This document shows, piece after piece, positions 1 through 11,523 of a DNA stretch of 64,000 nucleotides. The position numbers and the translations under genes were made by a program. Each line of letters begins with the position of its first letter. Position 1 is the stretch's first letter. The notes beneath the pieces are model-generated. The model was not told where the DNA came from. It saw only the letters and a program-made list of their open reading frames with translations, and ran no database searches. Origin of the DNA: Cadophora sp. MPI-SDFR-AT-0126 (lineage: Eukaryota; Ascomycota; Leotiomycetes; Helotiales; Ploettnerulaceae); contig JAGMVK010000010.1 of assembly GCA_020747065.1 (NCBI GenBank), positions 124,001 through 188,000 on the forward strand, given 5' to 3'.

Positions 1-1049
1 TCCGGACTCTGACATTGGAGCAGCTTCGGAAGTTTTGGAATTGTCTGGGATCCTTTCGAGGTCTTCTTACAGTTGTAAGTGTAATGTGTCCGGAAATTCA
101 CTGAGCAGTCAAGCTGACATCTCTCAAGCAGTGTAATGACTTTTATGCCGATCAAGTGAGGCCTTGGATTGACTCGTGGGATACTTTCGACAAAGAAGAA
201 TATGTAGCCACTTGCGAGGTGCTTCGAATTCTTTCCCGGGAAGAGCACAAGATCTATGACAGTGCCTACGATGCGAAAATTGTCGACCGCTTACATGAAC
301 TATGGGTTATGTGGAAGGACAATAGATTTTTGATGTCGAAATCTTCTGCCAGGCATCGATGCTTTCACATTGCTTGGTTCGTGGCAGACAGACATGCTGC
401 TGTGCTGGGCAATGTAAAGGATGCAATTCTTATCGCTAAGCGTGTTGTGGAGCTAGAGGAAGAATACAATGCAGACCATTTCCCGCAATCGACCTTGCTC
501 CTATACGCGCGATGCAAGCTCTCTGGTTACTACATTGTTGCTGAGAGGGTTGACGAAGCAATGTATGAGATGCATATGCTACGGCTTGACGTGTGGAAAC
601 GGCTATTTGACAAGTCCAGGATATCAGAAGCACTGCAATGGTTCCGCATGATGGCCAACGCCAACCTGTGGTTTCAGAATGACTGGTGCAGAGGCGCTTT
701 GGAAAAACACAAGAGAAGCTTCGAGGCCGATTTTAAAAGGGTGGATAAAGATCGACAAGCATTGGAAGTCAGAGTGGAACTAGAACGTCTACCAGACCTT
801 GTCACGCCCCCATTCCAGGCGTTTCCTATGTTCGAGATGGCCGAAGTATGGGCACGGCGGCAACGTGGAAACGTTATGATGTGGGAGTTATCTTGGTGCA
901 GTGTCCGTGTGTGGCTCCTCAGAAGCCCAAGGGAGGCAAGGGCCCGGTGGCAATGGCTCAGGTCGAAACATCGTCTTGGATTTCAAGAGCAACATTATAT
1001 TGACTTGCTGTACAAGAACTATGTGGGACCAGTGCAAGAGGGTGTTTGA
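1..1049 (+). CDS. Hypothetical helical protein, 3' part (5' end outside window)
   Basis: I do not recognise this protein. A reading frame open from the window edge (codons starting at base 3) ends at base 74 before GTAAGT. A 57-bp intron (75-131, ending AAGCAG) follows, and the frame continues from 132 to the stop at 1047-1049. The splice keeps the frame and gives a smooth sequence across the junction (LLTV/CNDFYADQ), so the gene starts upstream of the window and is not an ORF beginning near 156. About 330 residues are visible. They are rich in Trp, Arg and Leu and look mostly alpha-helical, without signal peptide or membrane segment. The opening stretch (LEQLRKFWNCLGSFRG, then VRPWIDSWD) loosely resembles the region after a BTB/POZ domain in many fungal BTB proteins. 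That is only an impression, since the BTB part would lie outside the window. Confidence 0.6.
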
Positions 1050-2426
1050 GGCAATATGATGATGGGTCTCTAGTTCGAGTTGTCCTAGGCACTGTTTGGG
1101 TATTCCTGGAAGTGGGTTTGGTACTTGAATGGAATTGTTACTCTTGATATCTCAGGACGCCTTGAGCATATTATAAAATAGGACGGATAAGTACCGGCAG
1201 GGCAATTATGGAGTCATTGGATTGGATGTCCCAAGATTCATCGCCGGCAACACAGGCAGTCCAGGTAGAGAGTCCAACACACCGCATTATGCCTACTCAT
1301 CAGGCTTCCACTTGGAAGCACTGCTTTAATAAGCAATATAATGAGCATTTGACTGTTATGATTCTTATGCACTGCCCAGAAACGAAGCTCGAATGTCAGA
1401 GAAGCGGCTCAAGACGACGCTGCATCCGAAGTAAAGGGGCGGCTGTAGCCACTTGGCTAACGCTGGCTTCCGAATAATCGTTATTATATGTTTATGTGAA
1501 ATCAAGATAATTTGAGTTCAGAATGAAGCGAATGAAGTAAGCTTTCGTCTTATCTCAAGTTTCACGATCACAACAAGTGAAACCAAGGCACTTGCCCCAG
1601 ACTCTCGTCCTTTATGCAGCTCGCAGTACCCGCAAAGTAAGGTTCCTCCCACAGTCTGTTCGCCCGCACCGCTTGGTGATGGGAGTTGAGACCTCGCGAT
1701 ATGATACAAGATGAGAGAGTCTAGTTGAGTGAAGTACGTACGAGCTGATGTGAACTCTTAACTCACATCAGCTCTATCAATACTCTGTCTGTATCTTTGC
1801 TGAGAAGGGCATGTCGTGGTGTTGTGGCGGCTGCGCATGCTAACTGGCTCAGCCCCTGAAATACACCAATCAATCGACCATCAGCGGCTGGCTGGCCTAA
1901 ATTTGGTTCCCGGCGGAAGCCCAGCGGGACGGGCGATGGCAAGCCGAAAATAGTTGTTTCTGGTTCGCCTCTTCAACAACACCAGGGAGATCTCCCTTCT
2001 CGAATCTTTCTTTCCTAATTATCAATTACCAGTACTCGTTCAGTCGAGTTTTCCTTTGTGCTTTCGATCGAATCTGTGGCTGGGGAAAGGGACTACCGAG
2101 GAGAGAGAGAAAGGACAAGGCTGGGCTGTACCGAACAAAGCTTTAGTTAGGGTGAAAGAGCAGGTGCCGACGTCGATCATACAGGAACCCGAAGAAAGGG
2201 GACGGCGATCCAGCTTATCGAAATCTGTTCCTGCGAAGATCAACATTCCTGTCGACCAAGGAAAAGGAAATTTCCCATTCCCGATGCAATTTCTCTATTG
2301 TCAATAAACTCTTGGGAGAATTCAGCCATGCAATAACGATCACCACCAACTGCAACCCAGAGCATCGAGACGGAGAGATAGCTGGTCAATGAACTTGTGG
2401 AAAGTGAAGAGGAACCGCAATCAATA
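1050..2426. other. Intergenic region, leader of the Uds1-like gene
   Basis: No convincing gene is seen. Short open frames at 1208-1477 and 1954-2307 lack homologous features and splice structure. The second sits where the promoter and 5' UTR of the following gene should be. From about 1900 onward there are purine- and pyrimidine-rich tracts (for example a GAGAGAGA stretch near 2100) typical of fungal promoters and leaders. Confidence 0.6.
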
Positions 2427-5400
2427 ATGAATGGGGCTGCGGCTAGAGGCAAGGCGCTTCCAGCGCGGCCGAACCAGGATTTGGGCTTTGGCGGTCAAGG
2501 GGGTACAAATTATGGACCGAATGGGTCGAATGGGTACAGGAAAGAGAATGTGGATCCCAGGACCAACATCCAGATACAGAATAATAATGGGAGGAGGGGA
2601 CCGCCAATGCCAGCGCCTCCAGAACCAAATGGACGAACGGTCCTCGAGGGATACAGGAAGGACGTGATGAATGGCTTCGAGGAGAAGCCGAGATACAATC
2701 CGGTGAGTAGGACCTGGCTGTTGAGAGTCGGCGCAAGGTCAAGACGATGAAAGAGAGCTGGAACTGACTGCATACTGCAGATGAATCCTACGAGACCGCA
2801 GAGCTCGACGCTCCTGAATGTCAACGATCCGATCCAAATACATCTGCTGGTAGAGACCGCGCTGGGCGACAGCAAGGAGTACGAGATCTTGTCACAGGAA
2901 GAGGTGGACGATCTCAAGAAGCAATGTCAAATCCTCACCCAACGAATCGAACAAACGCGGCAGAACCTCGCGATCCAGTCTAAATATCGCGATGCCGCGA
3001 TCTCCATGGCAAAGCTGTATTCGCCCTCGGACAAGAAAGATGGCCAGGACGGGAGAAGAGAACGAAGGAGCATATTCGGGCATAATCGCAACAGCAGTGA
3101 CTCGGTCAAGGAGGCAGACCAGGAGCGGATAGCCAGCGAGAAGAAATGCGAAGATCTGGCGTTGGAACTGTGGTCTCTGGAGAAACGACTTATGGAGCCC
3201 CAGACTAGACTGTTGAAGCATACCGCGGGCATACTTCAAATGACACACAAAGGACCGAAGAAAATGCCGAAGGGGCAAGGAGGCTCTCAGCAGCAAGGCA
3301 TTCCAGGGAGTCCAGAGAGCATGTACACGTATTCGAATGCGAGGAGCAGCATGGAACCCATTCACGACGAGCTCTTCTTCGATGAGCGGAGTTTCTACAA
3401 ATCTGCGGATCGATTGGACGGTTTCGATATTGGGGGCAGGGATAGCTTCGTTGCTTTGAAAGGGCCGTCGAAGGAGCAGATGCAGATGATTGCCAATACG
3501 GAGCAGAAGTTGGAGAGCTTGAATAACCGGTTACGTGAGGTCATCATCAAGGTCAATCCGGAACGCGAGGCGACTTATGGAGCTCCTCCTTCCAGTAGTA
3601 CTGATCGAAATGGAAAATCTTCAGAAGTTGGGACAACACTGCAAAGCCATCTAGAGTATTTGGAGCAGGGTATCAATACTGTCGATCAGGAGAGTGCTTA
3701 TCAGTCAACAAGAGTCCAGGAACAGTCTGAGGCTGCTATGGAAGAGACGCTGGAGCAACTGAATGGAGAAATTAGGAATCTTCTTCTACCCTATGACCCT
3801 AGTCGACCAGAGCCACCGAGACTCACTGGTAATGGGTTGAACGAGCAGCTTGGATATTTCCAGGAAATGATTGGTGCTGTAGAAGTGGAATTGTCGCGGG
3901 CATCAAGTACTGCGAAGAAGAGTTCGGGTGACTCTGACAATCTGGAGCAGATGCAGACGGTCATGATGGGACTTTGGGATATCATACAATCTGGTGAGGA
4001 AGATCAGCGGCAGAGGAAGGCAGAACGTCGCCAGACTCGCACAGCTCAAAATCTTCCACAAGATGAGGACGACTCACCTGATGAAGGGGGTGATCCGAAC
4101 GAGACGTTTTCTACTCAAGCATTTTCTACGAAGGTTCAGTGGCTCTACTCACAGGCTACTCGTTTGAAGGATCAGAAGAAGGTCTTGCAGCGACAGATCA
4201 AGCAACAACGAGAGCTCAACAATAAATCGGATGCTGCTAAAGACGCTGAAATGGTGCAGAAATCTGAAGAGTTACGAAGGACTCAGGATCTCCTCACCCG
4301 GACTGAAGCAGATGCCGATAATGTTCGACAGCAGCTGAGTGATATGATGGAGAAACTCGACGAGACGAATCAGCGTGAACTCATGCGTGATCAATCTCGA
4401 TCGAAGGATGAATCAGCTGCTATTCAACAAGCTCAAGAGGAGCTCAGCAGCCGCGCACAGAAGATACAGCAGATCGAGAATGAGCTCAACTCGCGGAACA
4501 AACAGATTCAACAAATCGAGAGCGAACTGAGGTCCCGAGATGAGACGATCCAGCAAGTGGAAGATGAGCTCAATGCTCGGAATCAGACAATTACTGAGCT
4601 TGAAGAAGAGTTGCAGGATATGAAGGACGACCAATCTATTGGCAATGCAGAGTTACAAGGCAAAATGGCCGATTCAGAATCCAAGATCGCAACTTTGACA
4701 CAGGAGCTGGCGACAGCAGCTGCTGCAAAAGCTGCCTTTGAGAAGGGCGTTCAGGAGAAAGAGCAAGCTCTTGCGGCTAAAGAAAAGGAGATGGAAGACA
4801 TGAACATGGAGATCGCCCGCCTCCAAACCGAAGTCACCATCGCCCGCGCCGAACTTGACGGCGCCTACGGCTCGCGCGCCCAGCGAGCCGCAGAAGTAGC
4901 AGCCAACCCAGCCATCCAGAAAGAAATCGACACCCTCACCAAAAGCAACTCCTCTCTCGCAGCCGAGATCGCCGCCCTCAAAGAGAAAGGAACGGCCTCC
5001 CCTGAGGCAGATGCTAAAATGGCGACTCTGAAGAAGGAACTCGAGGAGACGATCGAGGAGTACGAGCAGATGACCAAGGCGAGCATAGAGTGGGAGAAGG
5101 AGCGTGAGAGTCTAGAGGGCACGATCGATAAGCTGAGGGATGAAAGGGAGAATCTCGAGGCGCAGCTTAGTGATGAGAAGGTTAGGTGGTTGGGCATGAA
5201 GAGCCCAGGCTTCGATGGGAGTGCAAGCGCTGGTGGGGGACTGCCCCCAGGATCGACTAGTACGACGGTACTGAAGAATGAGTTCAAGAAGATGATGAGG
5301 GATACTAGGGCGGAGAGCGCGAAGGCTTTGAGGGTATGTTCCTTTTCTCTTGTCTCCTTCACCTCCTTTTGCCTTTCTTTGGCTGAGGGTGTTACCGTAC

Positions 5401-5549
5401 TGATTGGTTCTTGTAATCTGAACTCTACTGACCCATATATCATCTAGGCCGAACAAGCAGAGCGCCGCCGCCTCGAGGACGAACTCCGCGCCCTGAAAAA
5501 AGCTCAAGGACCGGGTAAATCTAGTCTCAGTCAGAGCTACGGTGCTTGA
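2427..5549 (+). CDS. Uds1-domain (up-regulated during septation) coiled-coil protein
   Basis: Three exons join in frame: 2427-2702, 2781-5333 and 5448-5549. The introns are GTGAGT...CTGCAG and GTATGT...ATCTAG, and the product is about 976 residues. The ATG at 2427 is chosen because the open frame upstream of it has only a GTG. Residues 1-92 are Gly/Asn/Pro-rich and disordered. Residues about 110-240 (VETALGDSKEYEILSQEEVD, then RIEQTRQNLAIQSKYRDAAI) match my memory of the Uds1 family domain, named after fission yeast septation-induced Uds1. Residues from about 400 to 880 are almost continuous coiled coil, including a run of 14-residue repeats. The last exon adds a short charged tail. A structural role at septa or the cell cortex follows from the family, not from direct evidence here. 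There is no membrane segment or signal peptide. Confidence 0.85.
4436..4612 (+). repeat. Four imperfect 14-codon repeats inside the Uds1-like coiled coil
   Basis: The protein reads as tandem 14-residue units, such as ELNSRNKQIQQIES, ELRSRDETIQQVED and ELNARNQTITELEE, preceded by a similar unit beginning ELSSRAQK. Each unit is exactly two heptads, so the repeats keep the coiled-coil register. The copies are diverged at DNA level. Confidence 0.7.
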
Positions 5550-6704
5550 GCAACCTTTTTGCCTCCTTTCTTTTATACAAGAGAGAGTCATAGTTACAAT
5601 GTCCCGGTTTCCATGGGCTAAGGGAAAAGGAAAAAAAGTCAAAGACAGAAGAGAAGGCTGCGAGGTGAAGTGGGGCGGGAAAGTGGGGGAGGGAAAAGGT
5701 TGTATGTATGTATGTATGATTATGATGATACACATGATTTCGATTTTTTGTTCGTATTGAGGTAGTTGGTTTGATCAATGTTGTTATCTTCTGTTCTGGG
5801 ATTGTTTTATTATTACATCTTGTGGTGCGGCGAGGCTCGAGTGAAGCGTTTCATAGATGGGTGAATGGCATCAGCGAGGGAATATTGTTTGCTTGTTTTG
5901 TTCCTTTGAATGCATAGCATAGCATAGGACTTTAGCCAGCCAGCCAGCGATCGAGCGAGCAGGCGAGACGTTCAATATCTACATACCTACCTACCTACCT
6001 TCTTATCCGTACCTATCTATCAGTAGAGAAAGGAGAGGCGAGCGGCGAGATGCAAGGCACAAAAAAGAAAAGAAAAGAAAAGAAGAAGAGATAGCTGGTG
6101 GTGCTGTATCACTCGTTTCATACACATACACAGAAAGAAACAGAACAGAACATCATTTTTAATTTGAATATAAAATATAAAATATGAAAATCATTCATGA
6201 ATTTAAGAGGTTGAAGAAAGGAGATATCACTTGATTCTTAATATTATTATACTACTTGGATAGATAATATGTGAAGGAAATGGAAGGAGAGGAGAGGAGA
6301 GGAGGCATCGTGATGAATGTAAGATACGCAAATGACTTGGAGACCTCCCTTATATACTTGAGCCGACTAACATTCAACTTTTTGGTTAAACTCATAGTGT
6401 GCCTGGTCCGAGTTTGTACTGTGTACTACTCTGAGTCCTTGACTTACTTTAGTCCTGCCAGCGGTCGAGAAATCAGTGATCTTAGATGACTACGGGAAAT
6501 TCTTTGAGAATTATGTGGCAGCAGCAAGACAAGTACTATTATTCAATACAGCCAAACCAAACGCCAATCTAATGAACTGAACTTTAAGCGACTATCCCAA
6601 CGCCTCGCTCAAAACCATTCCTCACTCCTCATAATCGTACCTCATTGCTCATTGATCATGTCAGATCATTCCACTCTCGTCACTTTCAACACCATCATTA
6701 CTCA
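5550..6704. other. Intergenic region with microsatellites
   Basis: This is the 3' region of the Uds1-like gene and the convergent 3' side of the next minus-strand gene. It holds several simple repeats: GTAT units near 5702-5718, CTAC units near 5984-6000, AAAAG units near 6063-6083 and GGAGA units near 6283-6301. No gene is supported. Confidence 0.7.
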
Positions 6705-8627
6705 TCACAGAATAACCGCTGGCGTCTGATTCAAAACAACCATTCTCGGACCTGACATCTCACTGCCATACCCTCTCCGCATCGCACCATTATACTGATG
6801 ACTGGTCCCATTCGAAACATTCCCATCCTCGTCAATATCGAATCCACAGCACACAAAACACACGCAACCAGCGCTCTTCATCCACCAATCATCGAGCTTC
6901 CCAACTGCTGATTGCAACGTACATTTCCAGCACCATTTTTCCTTTGTCAGTTCTGGAAGCTCGGATTCAAGAACAGGAGTTGATCGGATAGGTGCTCGGA
7001 GTGCTCCTGACATGAGATAGGTTGTTGACGTGACTGATGCGGGACGATCTCGAAGGGGTTCAAGGACACATAATGAGTCCAGCTCGGCTTGAGTCGGGGT
7101 TGAAGGGGAATTCGGACTAGCTATCCCTTGAAGTGGGGACAGCGAAGATAAATCGTCTTCTCTATGATACGGTACTGGAGAACGGATGGTTGGGCGTTCG
7201 TCAACTATGGTAGTCTTGGGCATCTCCTGGGCAGCCGTGGAACCGCTTGATTTTCGATGAGGGCAACCCTCCTTCGGTGCAGGACGTAAAGTACTCGGAA
7301 ACGGTTGAAATGGATGAGGTGCTGCAGCAGTCGTCGACTCTGTCGCAGCCTGAAGAATATTGGCTTCAGAATCTCGAGCAGTTGCGGATGGTGTGAATCG
7401 GACTCGCTGCTCCTTTTGTAGACGTTTACCCCTGGGTTTTGGTATGGCCGAGGGAGAATCGGACTGGATCTTCGCAATCGGAGCTTTCACGAACGGGTGT
7501 TGATCGATTGCTCCATAAACACTCTTTGGGGGCCGGAAGCGTGGCGCTGTTCGACCCGGGATAGGAGCAGAGACAGTCCGGTTCCTCTCCTGTGGGACTT
7601 GGTCACTTGGTGTCACTGTGGCACTGGAAAGATTGAAGAATCTCCGAACTCGACTCTGGCGGGGCATTTGAGGTTGTTGTGATTGGCGGCGGCGTGGAAT
7701 CGTAAGAAATTGAGACTCGGTCCAAGAAGGCATGCCTGGAGGCGTTGGGGACCTGTCGGGTGGTGCTTGAACAGGCGCTTTGGGCTCAGCATAGATTTCT
7801 TGGGCAAGTAATGGTTTACATAATTCCTGCTATAGGAGTATCAGCACAGACGAGTCAGAGTATGCTTGTAGCAAAGTGATGCGATCCGGATGCGACTTGG
7901 TCGAATATGTCCCGATCATCATCGACAGGAAAGCAGCAGCTCGAGAACTCACCTCGATCACCATACAGGCGTCATGATACGACCTCTTAATCTCCTCAAT
8001 ATCATCCAAGCTGAACGAGATCTGTCGTCGAGGGGTCTTGGATAGAATAAAACTGTCCCGGTGGCACAGGAATGGAATACTCGGGCTGTTATCCGCCGAT
8101 TTCGTCCTCGCCTTGCTGCTGATAGTCGTATAGCTCTTTTGCTCAGTGATGGTGTTCAAAACCGTGCCATTTCCATAACGAAACTGAACTGTATCAATGA
8201 AGTTTGATGGTGATACATTCCTGCTGTTCTCGTCGTTCCGCTTGACTGGTCTTGGAATGCGGGAGGGAATGTCAACAATCTCAACCTGGTAATCGAAGTC
8301 AGTGCCAGTCGCTTTGCTAGAGAGAAGACTGGGCAGAGGCTCGTGATATCAGGCGATCCACGAACAAATCCCGATATCCGGCAGAGACAAATCCGCTCCA
8401 CTGGCACCTACCTTGTGACTGCTTGCTTCACTGGCCGAGAAATAAATAGCTTCGAATATGGATTCATGCGGACTGGGTAGATCTTCAGACGAGTCCGGTA
8501 GGCGTATAAATGAGCCCTTTCGGCGTATGGTATTCGTAGGTGTAGGAGTAATGGATTTTGGTCGTAATGGGGATCTCGATGTGGAGGATCCTAGACCTGC
8601 AGGGGGTACGCTTGTTGTGGCAGCCAT
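6705..8627 (-). CDS. Hypothetical Ser/Pro-rich protein with Cys-rich C-terminus
   Basis: I do not recognise the family. Three exons on the minus strand join in phase 0: 8627-8412, 8285-7953 and 7829-6705. The introns begin GTAGGT and GTGAGT and end CCAG and ATAG, and the product is 557 residues. The ATG at 8627 opens MAATTSVPP; an earlier in-frame ATG at 8690 adds 21 hydrophobic residues and is less likely. Most of the chain is low-complexity Ser/Pro/Thr/Arg sequence and probably disordered. Conserved-looking patches are the first-exon end (SIFEAIYFSASEAS), the VEIVDIPSRIPRP patch, and a C-terminal Trp/Cys-rich block with KEKWCWKC and later GCVCFVCCGFD. The C-terminal cysteines suggest metal binding or palmitoylation, which is inference. 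The gene runs tail-to-tail with the Uds1-like gene. Confidence 0.7.
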
Positions 8628-8854
8628 CACGATTGATATCAGAGCTGGAGGCAATAACAAAGGATGTCGGGCCTCTGCGCAGATGCGCAAATATATGGGA
8701 GGATGGGGATGTTTGAGGTGGGGGTGGGGAGAGAAAAAGCGGAAGATAAGATTTCAGTACGTGTTGATTGATGGTGGTGTTGTACAGGCAAGACCCACGT
8801 TCCTTCCTATAACGCCTTCGCTATGACAACGAACCCATCTATCCAAAATTTGCC

Positions 8855-10815
8855 TCATGAGGTATCCATCACGCCCTCAGCTGCTAGCGCCCTTCTGTAT
8901 TCTTTTGTTGCTTTTTGCAGGGTTTTGATGGTTGGATCCATCATCTCCATGACGACCTTTTGACCGCCTCCCACAGACTCCGCTTTCCAATGGATCTTCT
9001 TCTTGGTCTTCTCGTACACATTCTTGATATGCTCCTTCTTGATCCGGATGGCATCCTCTCTTTCCTTCTCGGCATCAGCTGCCACAGCGTTGATCCGATC
9101 CATCGCTCTGTCCAGACTTGTGACCAGCTGTGCAAGTTCATTCGCCTTATCGGCATCGCCAGAGAGAAAGACGAGCCAGAAGTGGTGGAGAAACTCGGTA
9201 GTTGTTGTATGAGTCAAGACCAATCTATCAAAAATATGCTGTGACAGTCCAGATAGAGACTGCGCTGCGGAGCCTTCGAGAGCGCCCCGACGAGCGACAA
9301 TACCTTCAAGTACATGTCTCTGAGCATCTGCAATACTGGCCTTGCTGCCGACATGACCCTTCGTTTTGTCTTCATCGTCACTGTCACTGTCTTCCAGTAC
9401 TCCTATCGCCGTGCGCAAGTCCAATCCTCCCGCGGCGTCGTGGTCCATCATCTCAGGGTCGACATCCATCTGAAGGTCAAACAATATATCTGCAGGGACT
9501 TGCTTGGCATACATAGCAGCCTCAGCTGAAAGTTCTGACTTCTCACTTGAGAAGAATCGACTCTGCTCTTTGATATTTAGCATGATACGATTCTCCTCCG
9601 GATCGCCTTGCAAATCCCGTAGTGCCAATTGATTGTAGGTCGCCTCATCCATACCGATAGGAGCCGATGGATCAATATCCGAAGGCGCAACTTGGGACAT
9701 GATCTTTTCGCTGAGGCTGTTCAATGTTCTGATGATTGGTACTTTCGTCCTCGCGTCAGGCCACATTGTGATATCTTTTCGGTTCCCGCTTTTGTTTCCA
9801 CCTTGATTCTCCTCGTTACCTTCTAAATCGATGATATTTGGAATATGAGTTGAGAGCAATCTCTTGTCCAGGCCGTCATCCGTAGAAATATCCAAGTATC
9901 TGTCGAATGTGGGGTCTGTAGCATCGGCTTCTGAGATCCTTTCTCCCTTGAGCTTTTTGAACAGTCGACTGACGAAGAATCTCGACCAAAAATCTGCTTC
10001 CTTGAGTTTCGGCACATTTTCATCGTAAACGCGCCTGACCAATGGATGCTGATTGAAAATCAACTGAACTTGCTCGGCACTGATGTTCAACTTCAGCTCT
10101 CCATCGACCTGGCGTGGCTTGACCGCTGACAACACATTGTAAGGGCCCTTTTTCTGGTTGGACTCCACTGCGAAGGCCCTGAGAAGATTCAACCGGGTCG
10201 ACCAAAACTGTCTGTTGAACTGAGAATCTGTGATCGTGTCTGGTTTCGTTCGCCTTGATTCCATGTAGGTTCGGTTGAGGACCAGATCCTTTTTCAGCAA
10301 CGATTCTTGCAGCTGGTAATCGACCTTCAACTGGGCATCATCGTACCATGAAGAGGATCCACTCCCCGTCTTGGACACAACAGTATGAGCCATGGCCATT
10401 GATGCTGAGGCCGAACCTCCTTCATTTGCCCTGGGCACACTAGCATCTTCCGCCTTGAGGGCTGCAATCAAGGTGGTAAGGATTTCCTTGATGGCATTGG
10501 CCTCTGCACGAGGATTTGAGGGGGAGTTGAAAAGAAACGTGTGGGTTACTGCTTCAACGGCATCAGGTGATTTGTCGAAAATCTTTAGCATCACCTTTGC
10601 TGCAGTCTCGGGGGTCTGTTGAAGATCTGACGATTGTCAATATGTTGAGGTTGAAGGCCAGGTCTGGAGGAGAACGTACTGGTGATGTTTGCCACATGAA
10701 TGGTGACGCCCTTGTCTGACCCATGAGGCAGCCATACAATGGACTTTTGGTCTTTTGCAATGGTAAGAGTGCCATCCTTCTTCTTGTAAGCCGCAGCTCC
10801 GGTAATGGGAGCCAT
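8855..10815 (-). CDS. tfb1: TFIIH core subunit TFB1 (p62)
   Basis: This is a subunit of the general transcription and nucleotide-excision-repair factor TFIIH, acting in the nucleus. Exon 1 is 10815-10680 and exon 2 is 10626-8855. The intron (GTACGT...GTCAG) splits an Asn codon, and the product is 635 residues, normal for fungal TFB1. Residues 1-110 form the PH/PTB-like domain (start MAPITGAAAYKKKDG; then NLQQTPETAAKVMLKIF), the part that in yeast and human binds activation domains and repair factors. Two BSD domains follow around residues 145-205 and 220-285, each with the signature Phe-Trp pair (FWSTR and FWSRFF). The helical C-terminal region ends in a basic segment. The gene is divergent from the 2-oxoglutarate dehydrogenase gene, with about 700 bp between start codons. 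Confidence 0.95.
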
Positions 10816-11523
10816 TTCAAGGTCGTTGATATTGTTGTCGCTGCATCTAGGCCAAGGCGCCCTAAGGGCGTTGATATCAAGGTGTGGTGTAGCCTGGACA
10901 ATGTGGATTTATGGATTTACTGTTTGAAGGGCTGGATTTCTTTGTTGGATCTTTGTGTGACGATGTTGACACAGAGTATGTCTTAGTGTTTATATTTCAG
11001 TTTCGAGGAAGAAGAAGAAGAAGAAGAAGTTGACACGATGGAGTCTATTTGTGGTACTGTACTGGTTTTGTTGTATTGTTATGTTTGACAGGCAAATGAA
11101 TGAATGCCCAGCTCAAGCCTTGACTTTCGAGGTGAGCGTGAGGCGAGGCTTGCCTTGCCTTGTTCTTGAAAAGAGCTTACTCATTCACACACGTGATCTT
11201 TAGGACCCATCCTCTTCCTCTTCCTCTCCCTGATTGGCTCTTCCCCCCCCCCCCCCCCCCCCCGGCAGCTGTCAGCGGATTGGTCCGCTGTAGCCAGAAC
11301 TCGGGAGGCCAACCGTCAAGGAGAGCGAGCGAGGGAATTCCTGTTACCATCGAAAACTTACATCCGCTGCAACTTGACTTACTCCGCCTCTCCTTCTCCC
11401 TTTTGCCTCAATTGTTCCCAAGCCAACTCAGACAATCACCCCCCCCCCCGGCCTTGATTGTACTGGATACATCTTCTCCTTCTCATCGTTAATCCCTATT
11501 CTCTGCATTGGCCGACAGACACG
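10816..11523. promoter_or_regulatory. Divergent promoter region between TFB1 and OGDH E1
   Basis: About 700 bp separate the two divergent start codons. Visible elements are a GAA microsatellite near 11008-11028, a 21-base C run at 11243-11263 and an 11-base C run at 11439-11449. Two inverted CCAAT boxes (ATTGG at about 11232-11236 and 11279-11283) flank the long C run. CCAAT boxes bind the HAP complex, which in yeast activates KGD1, the orthologue of the downstream gene. Such use here is inference. Confidence 0.5.

Noticed and set aside
2892..3365. 157-codon minus-strand frame
   Set aside because: Shadow of the Uds1-like coding exon; no motif or splice support.
5112..5735. 207-codon minus-strand open frame over the end of the Uds1-like gene
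   Set aside because: It is antisense to a clear spliced coding exon, and its composition mirrors the coiled-coil codons.
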